Origin: Anaerolineales bacterium
GTDB taxonomy: Bacteria > Chloroflexota > Anaerolineae > Anaerolineales > UBA4823
Direction: 5' to 3'
Length of the DNA stretch: 8,866 nucleotides
Assembly (NCBI GenBank): GCA_028687395.1
Contig: JAQUAE010000055.1
Coordinates: 1 to 8,866 of the forward strand
Numbering within the stretch: the stretch's first letter is position 1; the number at the start of each line of letters is the position of its first letter. Under the pieces are notes generated by a model. The model had not been told where the DNA came from. It searched no databases and saw only the letters and a list, made by a program, of their open reading frames with translations. Made by a program: the position numbers and the translations under genes. This document shows positions 1-5,944 of the stretch, in pieces.

Positions 1-881
1 ACGCTCCCTTCTTGATGGAGAACAGCAGTGAGAAGGAACGCACTTATCTGTTCAGCTTCAGTTCCGGCCTGCAGATGGCGATGGCTTCGGTGGGGAATTG
101 GATCGGCGGCTACCTGCCCACCTGGGTTGCTCAGGCGCAAGGCGTGACGCCTACCTCCGGGCAGGCGTATGCCGGGGCGCTCTTCGTGACCGGGATTGCG
201 CTGGCGGCCGGGTTGATTCCTCTGGCTTTCCTGCGCGTGCGCCGCCTGGCAAGCGGTGAGCGCACGGTTTTTGAACCGCTCAGTTACGCCGCCCGGCACC
301 CAGCCCTGCTCTCCAGGTTGATCCTGCCCATGTTAGTCACCTCGATCGGCGCGGGCCTGATCATGCCATTCATGAACGTCTTCTTCCGGGTGGCGCACAA
401 CCAGCCGGACCCGGTGATCGGCTCGCTATTTGCCTGGGGGTCGCTGGCGATGGGCGTCGGTTTGCTGTTGGCGCCGCCCCTGGCTGATCGCATGGGCAAG
501 ATCCAATTCGTGGTCGTCACCCAGGCCTTGTCCATCCCCTTCCTGATACTGCTGGGCTTTGCCCCGCTCTTCTGGCTGAGCGCGGCCTCCTATTACGTTC
601 GCCTGGCGCTGATGAACATGAGCACGCCGGTCTACCAGACCTACGTCATGGAGCAGGTGGAGGAATCGGCGCGGGCGATGGTCGCCAGCCTGACCAGCAT
701 GGCCTGGAACTTCGGCTGGGCGTTCAGCCCGACCATCAGCGGCTGGTTCCAGGTGCGCTACGGCTTTGGGCCGCCCTTCCTGGGGACGATTCTCTTGTAC
801 ATCATCGCTATATACTTGTACTGGGCGTTCTTCTGGAAGACGAGGGGAGCGCCGCAGCCGGTCCCGGTGAGCGCGGATTAG
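1..881 (+). CDS. MFS transporter, C-terminal part (5' truncated by window edge)
   Basis: The reading frame is open to the left edge and ends with TAG at 879-881. In-frame codons before the TTG/ATG at 12-17 continue the protein (Ala-Pro-Phe-Leu-Met-Glu-Asn), so the true start lies outside the window. The visible ~290 residues hold about eight hydrophobic helices. Counting from codon 12, they lie near residues 18-38, 53-75, 99-125, 135-155, 162-185, 188-205, 220-245 and 251-270. The loop 'LADRMGK' (about 158-164) between two helices is the typical basic MFS turn. This pattern fits the second half of a 12-helix major facilitator permease in the inner membrane. The substrate cannot be told from the sequence. 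The OsmC gene follows in the same direction after 81 bp, with its own ribosome-binding site, so co-transcription is possible. The family call is firm; the role is unknown. Confidence 0.85.
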   Translation, partial: APFLMENSSEKERTYLFSFSSGLQMAMASVGNWIGGYLPTWVAQAQGVTPTSGQAYAGALFVTGIALAAGLIPLAFLRVRRLASGERTVFEPLSYAARHPALLSRLILPMLVTSIGAGLIMPFMNVFFRVAHNQPDPVIGSLFAWGSLAMGVGLLLAPPLADRMGKIQFVVVTQALSIPFLILLGFAPLFWLSAASYYVRLALMNMSTPVYQTYVMEQVEESARAMVASLTSMAWNFGWAFSPTISGWFQVRYGFGPPFLGTILLYIIAIYLYWAFFWKTRGAPQPVPVSAD

Positions 882-962
882 CTCACCCTTGCAACCTTTT
901 CGCCACCCTGGCATCCAAGGGAAGGAATAATTCACCCCTACCGAATAAGAGGAGCACGCAGC

Positions 963-1355
963 ATGGAGATGATCATCGATTTTCCAGGGGGAGCGCGAGT
1001 GGATGCCCATTTTGGGCCATTTACCGTCAAGACCGACCAACCCCCACAGGCCAGCGCCCCAACGCCATTTGCCACTTTCCTGGCCTCGCTCGGCACCTGC
1101 GCCGGCATCTACGTCCTGGGCTTTTGCCAGCAACGTGGCATCCCCACTGACGGGCTGCGCGTCGTTCAGCGGGTGCACACCGACCCGGCCACCGGTATGG
1201 TGGGAAACATCGACATCGAGATCCAGGCCCCGCCGTCTTTCCCGGAGAAATACCTGCCTTCGTTGGTGCGTTCGGCCGAGATGTGTGCGGTGAAAAAGCT
1301 GATCGAAAACCCCCCGACCTTCAACGTCACCACCAAGGTCGCCCAACCAGCCTGA
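963..1355 (+). CDS. OsmC/Ohr-family protein
   Basis: This 130-residue protein has the size and layout of small OsmC-like proteins, cytoplasmic thiol proteins that in characterised members reduce organic hydroperoxides. The first cysteine sits in 'SLGTCAG' (Cys46), at the start of the long central helix. The second sits in 'SAEMCAVKK' (Cys108). These match the two redox cysteines of the family. A third cysteine, Cys55, is nine residues after the first and is not part of the usual pair. The N-terminal strand part is short, as in the minimal OsmC type. AGAGGAG at 948-954, eight bases before the ATG, supports this start. The gene is convergent with the DUF362 gene, which ends 57 bp away. Peroxidase activity is inferred from the family; the true substrate is unknown. 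Confidence 0.82.
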   Translation: MEMIIDFPGGARVDAHFGPFTVKTDQPPQASAPTPFATFLASLGTCAGIYVLGFCQQRGIPTDGLRVVQRVHTDPATGMVGNIDIEIQAPPSFPEKYLPSLVRSAEMCAVKKLIENPPTFNVTTKVAQPA

Positions 1356-1372
1356 GACGCCGGCTGCTTCGT

Positions 1373-1409
1373 CGTCGCCGGGTGAGCTTCGGGCGTGGGC
1401 CCGGCGACG
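1373..1409. other. GC-rich hairpin between convergent genes
   Basis: CGTCGCCGGG (1373-1382) and CCCGGCGACG (1400-1409) form a perfect 10-bp stem with a 17-nt loop. It lies in the 56-bp gap between the convergent OsmC and DUF362 stops. Neither strand has a U tract after the stem, so it is not a classic intrinsic terminator. It could still slow or end transcription from both sides or protect 3' ends. Confidence 0.5.
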
Positions 1410-1411
1410 GT

Positions 1412-2542
1412 TCACGCCAGTGACGCTTCAATCTCGGCGGCGAACGCGGCGCTGGCCTCGTCGCCGGTGACCAGAGTGATCTTCTGCGGCCCGTCCACGC
1501 CCAGCCCCAGCTCAACCGCCCGGGCGAGCTGCTCGAGCTGGAAGACAGGGCCGCGCGAGACCTCCTTGGTGGTGCCGAAGTAGCGCAGCAGCGCCACGCC
1601 TACGGCGTCGATCGCCACCCGGTCGGCGGCGGCCAGGACGACGCCGGCGTTTACCAAGTTTCCTTGGTGTGGCCCTCCGCTGGTGAAGGCTTCCACACCA
1701 TCCATCACGATCAAGGCCGGCGTGTAGGCGGCGTTGATTTCGGCAATCATCCGGCGCTGGTCCTTGGAGCTGTGCAGCTCGTCCATGAAATTGTAGCTGT
1801 CCCCGGGGATAACCTTGCCCACCATGCCCACCGAGTTCTTCAGCGACAGGGTGAAGTGACCGCCGTACTGATGCGTCTTTAGGCAACACGCCTGCACCAC
1901 TGCATCGGCATCCAGGCAGGGGCGGGCGATGGGGAAGCCTCGCTTCCAGTGGCTCTCGGGTAGCTTCACCATTACCCAGTCTTCGGCTGGCAACTCGTCG
2001 AAGACCAGCGTTGCGAAGCCCATCTCCTCCCCCATGGCGAAGACGCCAGCCGTTTCCATAACCTGGCGCGTGTTGCCCATCCCGCTGCGGTCGCCTACGC
2101 TGATCGTCGCGGCGTCCATCTCATCCAGCACTTCCACCATGGCGCGCAGCACGTCGGGATGAGTCGAACCAGGCGCCGGATCGGCGCTGTTGTAGTTGGG
2201 CTTGAGGAATACCCGCTTGCTCTCCACGGGATTGATCCCCAGCAATTCGATAGCCTTGCGTACCCCCTCTTTGCGATCACCAGTTTTCACGAAGGCCACC
2301 CTCGCCTGGCCTGGGTTAAACCCCGCCTGCTGGGTAGGCGTTTGGGGCACAGCGAGGGGCATCGCGCTCTGAACGGTGGTAGTGGGCGCCATGCTCGTGC
2401 CTCCGCTTGCCAGGGTGGGCGAGGTGGGGGCCGGCAGCCCCAGCCGGGAGCAAACCGCCGCCAGCGAGGAGGCCGCTCCCAAGGCTAGTAATTGCAGGAA
2501 ACTGCGCCTGCTGAGCGCGGCGCGTGATTTGTGGTTCTTCAT
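1412..2542 (-). CDS. DUF362 domain protein with Tat signal peptide
   Basis: The protein has 376 residues from the ATG at 2542-2540. I chose this start over one 15 codons upstream because AAAGGTGG lies five bases before it and it places the signal correctly. The N-terminus carries a twin-arginine motif, 'LSRRSFLQLLALG' (residues 10-22), then an alanine-rich hydrophobic stretch and a Pro/Thr/Ser/Ala-rich linker (about 37-75). This suggests export in folded form and a location outside the membrane. The Cys31 context (AAVC) is not a good lipobox. The rest matches DUF362: 'FLKPNYN' (112-118), 'LKTH' (221-224), 'LSLKN' (232-236), 'MDGVEAFTSGGP' (280-291) and 'AIDAV' (310-314). No ferredoxin-type 4Fe-4S cysteine cluster is present, unlike some DUF362 proteins. 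The biochemical role of the family is unsettled. No convincing promoter was seen; the glgC remnant ends 41 bp upstream. Confidence 0.87.
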   Translation of the reverse strand: MKNHKSRAALSRRSFLQLLALGAASSLAAVCSRLGLPAPTSPTLASGGTSMAPTTTVQSAMPLAVPQTPTQQAGFNPGQARVAFVKTGDRKEGVRKAIELLGINPVESKRVFLKPNYNSADPAPGSTHPDVLRAMVEVLDEMDAATISVGDRSGMGNTRQVMETAGVFAMGEEMGFATLVFDELPAEDWVMVKLPESHWKRGFPIARPCLDADAVVQACCLKTHQYGGHFTLSLKNSVGMVGKVIPGDSYNFMDELHSSKDQRRMIAEINAAYTPALIVMDGVEAFTSGGPHQGNLVNAGVVLAAADRVAIDAVGVALLRYFGTTKEVSRGPVFQLEQLARAVELGLGVDGPQKITLVTGDEASAAFAAEIEASLA

Positions 2543-2583
2543 CGCTGCCACCTTTCTACCTGTAAGCACTTTGTACCCAGCGA

Positions 2584-2813
2584 TCACTCTGGCTCGATGT
2601 ACTTTCCGGGGTGCCGGAGTGTATTCTTAGGCGCTACAACGATCCCGTCCCGTACCACCCGGTCTTCGGCGTCGAGCTCCGCGCCGGCGGGAAAAGGGTG
2701 GCTGATCACCCCTTCGCCCATACGCACATTCTCTCGACGATGGTGCCCTCGATGTTGCAATTGCGCCCGATGCCGAAGGAGATGCCTCCTGGGGCAGCTT
2801 CATCTGAGTTTTC
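2584..2813 (-). pseudogene. glgC: glgC-type glucose-1-phosphate adenylyltransferase, C-terminal remnant
   Basis: Read on the minus strand, 2801-2730 encodes 'GISFGIGRNCNIEGTIVER'. After a one-base shift at about 2729-2728, 2727-2584 continues with 'VRMGEGVISHPFPAGAELD', then 'VVRDGIVVAPKNT' and a TGA at 2586-2584. Joined, this reads as the C-terminal left-handed beta-helix end of GlgC-like ADP-glucose pyrophosphorylases ('GIGxN..I..aIvdkNvriG.gV...', '..vvRDGIvV.pK...'). A whole gene would have about 400 codons. Only ~70 remain, there is no nucleotidyl-transferase domain, and an in-frame TAG lies at 2816-2814. It is therefore truncated and frameshifted and cannot make an active enzyme. It lies between the tRNA-Leu terminator and the DUF362 gene. 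The assignment rests on my recognition of the motif string; a profile search would settle it. Confidence 0.72.
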
Positions 2814-2851
2814 CTAACAATTCGCGCCTATCAAGAGCGTGCGGCGCCCAT

Positions 2852-2891
2852 TTAATAATAAACCCTAAAGGCGCTCACTGGCCTAAAGGGT
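2852..2891 (-). terminator. Intrinsic terminator of tRNA-Leu
   Basis: On the minus strand the RNA reads ACCCU-UU-AGGC, an 8-nt loop, then GCCU-UU-AGGGU (2891-2862). This gives 5 + 4 bp around a symmetric U-U internal loop. The U/A-rich tail UUAUUAUUAAA follows. It starts four bases past the CCA end of the tRNA, the expected place for its terminator. Confidence 0.7.
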
Positions 2892-2894
2892 CAT

Positions 2895-2979
2895 TGGTGC
2901 CGAAGGTGGGAATCGAACCCACACTCCCGAGGGAACACGATTTTGAGTCGTGCGCGTCTGCCTATTCCGCCACTTCGGC
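2895..2979 (-). tRNA. tRNA-Leu(CAA)
   Basis: The minus strand folds as a class II tRNA. The acceptor stem GCCGAAG (2979-2973) pairs with CTTCGGC, and the discriminator is A. The CCA is encoded (2897-2895). The anticodon stem CACGA/TCGTG closes the loop CTCAAAA with anticodon CAA at 2945-2943, which reads the leucine codon UUG. A long variable arm (TTCCCTCGGGAGT) and a T arm GTGGG-TTCGATT-CCCAC follow. All parts are intact and the length is 85 nt with CCA, normal for tRNA-Leu. It has its own promoter and terminator, so it is a single-gene unit. Confidence 0.97.
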
Positions 2980-3009
2980 GCCTGGTTGGTACCCCCTGCT
3001 GTGAGGGTA

Positions 3010-3037
3010 ATTATACCAATGTTAGGGGGGCGGTCAA
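3010..3037 (-). promoter_or_regulatory. Promoter of tRNA-Leu
   Basis: On the minus strand TTGACC (3037-3032) and a perfect TATAAT (3015-3010) are separated by 16 bp. This is a strong sigma-70-type match, and a start near 3003 would lie about 24 bases before the tRNA 5' end. Confidence 0.75.
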
Positions 3038-3056
3038 GACAAACGCTTGCCTAAGG

Positions 3057-3062
3057 TATAAT
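3057..3062 (+). promoter_or_regulatory. -10 element for the M3 oligopeptidase gene
   Basis: A perfect TATAAT points right, with a start expected near 3069 and a leader of about 40 nt. The matching -35 region (about 3034-3039, TCAAGA) is poor and overlaps the -35 hexamer of the opposing tRNA promoter. Confidence 0.5.
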
Positions 3063-3108
3063 CGGGGCATTCTATCCTATTCCAGATCAGTGAGCACATT
3101 ACGGTGAG

Positions 3109-4890
3109 ATGATGACCCAGCCATATACTCTCTCGCGTTGGAGTCTTTTCGACCTGTTCCCCTCCCATGACAGCCCCGAGATGCAGGCGGCGTTCGAACA
3201 GTTGGACGCGATGGCGGCCGAGATCGAGAAGCGTCGCCCACATCTCTCCGTCGGCATGCCCAACGCCGACTTCATGGAGATCGTGCGCCAGATGGAAAGC
3301 TTCAACCATCTGGCGAACCGCGTCTACGGCTTTGCCAACCTGAAATTCCTGGCCGACACCCAGGATCAGGCTGCCCAGGCTTTCGTGGCCCGCGTCGATC
3401 AGCTTTTCGCCACCCTGCGGAACCGCACCCTGTTCTTCAGCCTGTGGTGGAAGGAGTTGGAGGACAGCGCCGCGGAGCGCCTGATGGCAGGCTCCGGAGA
3501 CTATCGCTACTGGTTGGAGGAGATGCGCCATTTCAAGCCGCACACGCTCTCTGAGCCAGAAGAGAAGATCATCAATATCAAGGATGCTACCGGCACCAAG
3601 GCGCTGAACAACTTGTACGAGGCCATCACCAATCGCTACACCTTCAAGATCGAGGTGGACGGCAAGGGGGAGGAGCTGACCCGCGAAGGCCTGATGGTCT
3701 ATGCTCGCCATTCCAACCCCGACCTGCGCACCCGCGCCTACCAGGAGCTCTACCGGGTGTACGGCCAGGACGGTCCCATCCTGGGCCAGATGTACCAGAC
3801 TCTGGTATGGGATTGGCGCAACGAGAACCTCGACTTGCGGCACTTCGCCAGCCCGATTTCCACGCGCAACCTGGCCAACGATATTCCTGATCAGATCGTG
3901 GCGACTCTTTTGGAAGTCTGCGAACGCAACGCCTCGCTCTTCCAACGCTATTTCCGGCTGAAAGCCAAATGGTTGGGCGTCGAGCGCTTGAGACGCTATG
4001 ACATCTACGCGCCGGTGGTCGAGGCGGACAAGACCTATAAATATTCCGATGCGGTGGGAATGGTGCTGAGCTCCTTCCGGGGATTCGAGCCGCGCGTCGC
4101 CGACCTGGCTCAGCGCGTCATCGAAGCCAACCACCTGGATAGCGAAGTGCGCAAGGGGAAGCGCGGCGGGGCTTTTTGCTGGTCGGTGACCCAGGACCTG
4201 ACACCCTGGGTGCTGGTCAACTTCCAGGGGCGCGCCGACGACGTGGCTACGCTGGCGCACGAACTGGGCCACGCCATCCACAGCCAGTTGGCCTCCGCCC
4301 ACACCCTGTTCACCTTCCACCCCTCCCTGCCCCTGGCTGAGACGGCCTCCACGTTCGGCGAGATGTTGGTGATCGAGGACTTGCTCGCCAGCGAGAAGGA
4401 CGAGGCGGTGCGCCGGGACGTACTTTTCCGCCAGGTGGACGACGCCTACGCTACCATCATCCGCCAGGCCTTCTTCGCCATCTTCGAGCAGCAGGCGCAC
4501 GAGATGGTTGTTAAAGGAGCTTCGGTGGACGCGATAAGCGCCGCCTACATGGAAAACCTGAAGAAGCAGTTTGGCGATTCACTTGAGCTGAGCGACGAGT
4601 TCCGCTGGGAATGGGTCTCCATCCCCCACATTTACCAGACGCCCTTCTACGTCTATGCCTACGCCTTCGGGCAACTGCTGGTGTTCTCCCTGTTCCAGCA
4701 ATTCAAGGCCGAAGGGGCGCCGTTCAAATCCCGCTACCTGAAGGTCCTGGAAGCCGGCGCCTCGCAAGCCCCAGCCAGGATACTCTCCGAAGCGAGCATT
4801 GACATCTACAGCCCCGCCTTCTGGCAGGGCGGTTTCGACGTCATCGAGGCGATGATTCAACAACTGGAGGCGCTGCCGGTCACCCGCTGA
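3109..4890 (+). CDS. M3-family zinc oligoendopeptidase (PepF-like)
   Basis: The protein has 593 residues, the usual size for bacterial M3B oligopeptidases, which cut short peptides in the cytoplasm. No signal peptide is present. The zinc site is complete: 'HELGH' at residues 384-388 supplies two histidines and the catalytic Glu385, and Glu411 in 'AETAS' fits the third ligand. The C-terminal 'HIYQTPFYVYAYAFG' (507-521) holds the His/Tyr residues that bind substrate in this family. The N-terminal half is helical and charged, as expected for the lid. Two ATGs lie side by side at 3109 and 3112. GGTG at 3103-3106 is better spaced for the second, so the real start may be one codon later. An intrinsic terminator follows at 4911. 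It may be the 'M3, not PepF' subgroup, so no symbol is given. It likely recycles peptides. Confidence 0.92.
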   Translation: MMTQPYTLSRWSLFDLFPSHDSPEMQAAFEQLDAMAAEIEKRRPHLSVGMPNADFMEIVRQMESFNHLANRVYGFANLKFLADTQDQAAQAFVARVDQLFATLRNRTLFFSLWWKELEDSAAERLMAGSGDYRYWLEEMRHFKPHTLSEPEEKIINIKDATGTKALNNLYEAITNRYTFKIEVDGKGEELTREGLMVYARHSNPDLRTRAYQELYRVYGQDGPILGQMYQTLVWDWRNENLDLRHFASPISTRNLANDIPDQIVATLLEVCERNASLFQRYFRLKAKWLGVERLRRYDIYAPVVEADKTYKYSDAVGMVLSSFRGFEPRVADLAQRVIEANHLDSEVRKGKRGGAFCWSVTQDLTPWVLVNFQGRADDVATLAHELGHAIHSQLASAHTLFTFHPSLPLAETASTFGEMLVIEDLLASEKDEAVRRDVLFRQVDDAYATIIRQAFFAIFEQQAHEMVVKGASVDAISAAYMENLKKQFGDSLELSDEFRWEWVSIPHIYQTPFYVYAYAFGQLLVFSLFQQFKAEGAPFKSRYLKVLEAGASQAPARILSEASIDIYSPAFWQGGFDVIEAMIQQLEALPVTR

Positions 4891-4910
4891 GCGCCCACTT
4901 GCGCGCTGAT

Positions 4911-4955
4911 GAAGGCGCTCCCCGCGTTCAGGCGCAGGGAGCGCTTCGTCTTTTT
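4911..4955 (+). terminator. Intrinsic terminator of the M3 peptidase gene
   Basis: GCGCTCCC (4915-4922) pairs perfectly with GGGAGCGC (4937-4944). Three more pairs (GCG/CGC) lie inside, past a C/A mismatch, around the loop ttcagg. TTCGTCTTTTT follows to 4955. The T tract is only on the plus-strand side, so it serves the peptidase gene rather than the convergent ssb. Confidence 0.8.
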
Positions 4956-4989
4956 GACCTGCTTTGCAACAGGGAGGTGGGGTGCCGCT

Positions 4990-5373
4990 TTACCCGCTGC
5001 TGGCTTCTTCTTCCTCCTCCACGGTGACCGGTTCTTCCTCCTCGGGTTTGCGATCCAACATCTGCATCTGGTTGGCGATGACCTTGGTGAAATAGCGCGT
5101 AGCGCCCTCCTGTTCATATCGGTCGGTGTGCAAACGACCTTCGATGAAGACCAGGCGCCCCTTGTTCAGGTACTGGGCGCAGATCTCGCCCAGGCGCCCC
5201 CAGGCTTCGACGTTAAACCAATCGGTAGCCGATTTGCTCTCACCCTGGCGGTTGCGCCAGCGGCGGTCGACTGCTATGCTGAAGGAGCAAACCTTGCTGC
5301 CGCTGGGTGTTTGGCGCACATCAGGTTCCTTTCCCAGGCGGCCAATCAGTTGCACTCGATTGAGAGCGGGCAT
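4990..5373 (-). CDS. ssb: Single-stranded DNA-binding protein
   Basis: The 127-residue protein starts at ATG 5373-5371. A perfect AAAGGAGG six bases upstream decides this start over one 12 codons earlier. Residues 1-108 form the OB fold of bacterial SSB: 'MPALNRVQLIGRLGKEPDVR' at the N-terminus, then 'DWFNVEAWGRLGE' (51-63) with the aromatic residues that stack on DNA, and 'KGRLVFIEGRL' (71-81). SSB coats single-stranded DNA in replication, repair and recombination. The tail is very short and acidic (EEEE, then VEEEEEASSG). It lacks the usual terminal Asp-Asp-Ile-Pro-Phe tip that recruits partner proteins. The gene stands alone, not next to rpsF/rpsR, so it may be a secondary SSB or simply be separated from that operon in this lineage. 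It is divergent from the ABM gene. Confidence 0.93.
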   Translation of the reverse strand: MPALNRVQLIGRLGKEPDVRQTPSGSKVCSFSIAVDRRWRNRQGESKSATDWFNVEAWGRLGEICAQYLNKGRLVFIEGRLHTDRYEQEGATRYFTKVIANQMQMLDRKPEEEEPVTVEEEEEASSG

Positions 5374-5427
5374 GATTATCCTCCTTTGCCAATTATGGAT
5401 GGCGAACACTGCATGTATTTCCTTACA

Positions 5428-5455
5428 AGTGTAGTGAAGAAATTAGTTTTGTCAA
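5428..5455 (-). promoter_or_regulatory. Promoter of ssb
   Basis: On the minus strand a perfect TTGACA (5455-5450) is followed after 16 bp by TACACT (5433-5428), four of six matches to TATAAT. A start near 5421 gives a leader of about 48 nt before the ssb ATG. Confidence 0.55.
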
Positions 5456-5469
5456 GCCGTCCGCCTCTC

Positions 5470-5497
5470 TTGTCTCCCCGCCGCTTGCTCCTACAAT
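5470..5497 (+). promoter_or_regulatory. Possible promoter of the ABM-domain gene
   Basis: TTGTCT (5470-5475) and TACAAT (5492-5497) are separated by 16 bp. The start would be near 5504, leaving a leader of about 83 nt. The -10 is good (5 of 6) but the -35 is only fair. The element lies back to back with the ssb promoter. Confidence 0.4.
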
Positions 5498-5586
5498 GCG
5501 ACAAAAGTCAAAGATTTTTCCAGCCAGGGATGTTATGCTGCCTGTCAGTGAAGACACACAATTCGATAAGAGAAAGGCACGTTACC

Positions 5587-5880
5587 ATGTTCGTCAACAT
5601 CATGCAATTTCCGAAGATCAAAGAGGGCCAGGACGCGGCGTTTCGGGAATGGTTCGCCTGGTCCAATGCCCGCTACGCCCGGCACACAGGCTTCATCGGT
5701 CGCAGGTTGTTGCAGTCGCGCAAGGGCGGCAATTACATGGCTGTCGTGGAGCACGAAAGCCACGATACTTTCATGGCCATGCACACCAGCCCGGATCAGG
5801 CAGAGGCTAACCGGCGCGTGCGCCCTCTGTTCCAGTCGGGTGGGCCACTGGTCCAATTTTACGACGCCGTGGAGGCGTGA
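5587..5880 (+). CDS. ABM-domain protein (antibiotic biosynthesis monooxygenase-like)
   Basis: The protein has 97 residues. The frame is open far upstream, but that part runs antisense through ssb, so the first sensible ATG is 5587. AGAAAGG lies about ten bases before it. The sequence fits the small dimeric ferredoxin-like ABM fold: an opening strand 'MFVNIMQFPKIKEG', a helix with 'FREWFAWSNARYARHTGFIG' and a strand pair with 'YMAVVEHESHDTFMAMHTSP'. The ending is 'GPLVQFYDAVEA'. Members include cofactor-free monooxygenases, haem-degrading proteins and many of unknown role, so no substrate can be given. The gene is transcribed away from ssb and followed after 64 bp by the Crp/Fnr regulator in the same direction. 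Co-transcription with the regulator is possible because I see no U-tract terminator between them. Confidence 0.8.
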   Translation: MFVNIMQFPKIKEGQDAAFREWFAWSNARYARHTGFIGRRLLQSRKGGNYMAVVEHESHDTFMAMHTSPDQAEANRRVRPLFQSGGPLVQFYDAVEA

Positions 5881-5892
5881 GGGCGGCTGAAA

Positions 5893-5931
5893 CGCCGTCT
5901 CACCGAGAGGCGCCGCCGAACGCCGTACGGC
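5893..5931. other. Structured ABM-regulator gap: hairpin plus 10-bp palindrome
   Basis: CGCC-g-TCTC (5893-5901) pairs with GAGA-GGCG (5905-5912) around a three-base loop, with one bulged G. Ten bases later lies the palindrome GCCGTACGGC (5922-5931), 13 bp before the regulator ATG. AACGCCGT occurs twice (5891-5898 and 5919-5926). No T tract follows, so this is not a classic terminator. An operator or RNA element is possible, but such GC-rich symmetry may also arise by chance. Confidence 0.35.
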
Positions 5932-5944
5932 AGCTTGACGTCCC

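Noticed and set aside
426..1415. 329-codon minus-strand open frame
   Set aside because: It runs antisense through the MFS and OsmC genes, is rich in Arg/Gly/His and has no recognisable domain.
2820..2979. Integration (att) site at the tRNA-Leu 3' end
   Set aside because: I found no second copy of the tRNA 3' end and no integrase gene in the window. The remnant beside it is only circumstantial.
2531..3004. Plus-strand open frame ending in a 'PKVGIEPTLP...' segment
   Set aside because: The segment is the antisense translation of tRNA-Leu, a well-known false protein signature. The rest runs antisense through the glgC remnant.
3034..4500. 488-codon minus-strand open frame
   Set aside because: It is fully antisense to the M3 peptidase, whose zinc motifs and family length are clear. 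The frame reflects GC-rich codon bias.
4909..5586. N-terminal extension of the ABM gene
   Set aside because: The frame is open, but the stretch is antisense to ssb and includes the ssb promoter region. The family length of ~97 residues fits the start at 5587.
5935..5940. TTGACG as a -35 element just before the regulator ATG
   Set aside because: Its -10 would fall inside the coding sequence, so it could not drive the annotated start.
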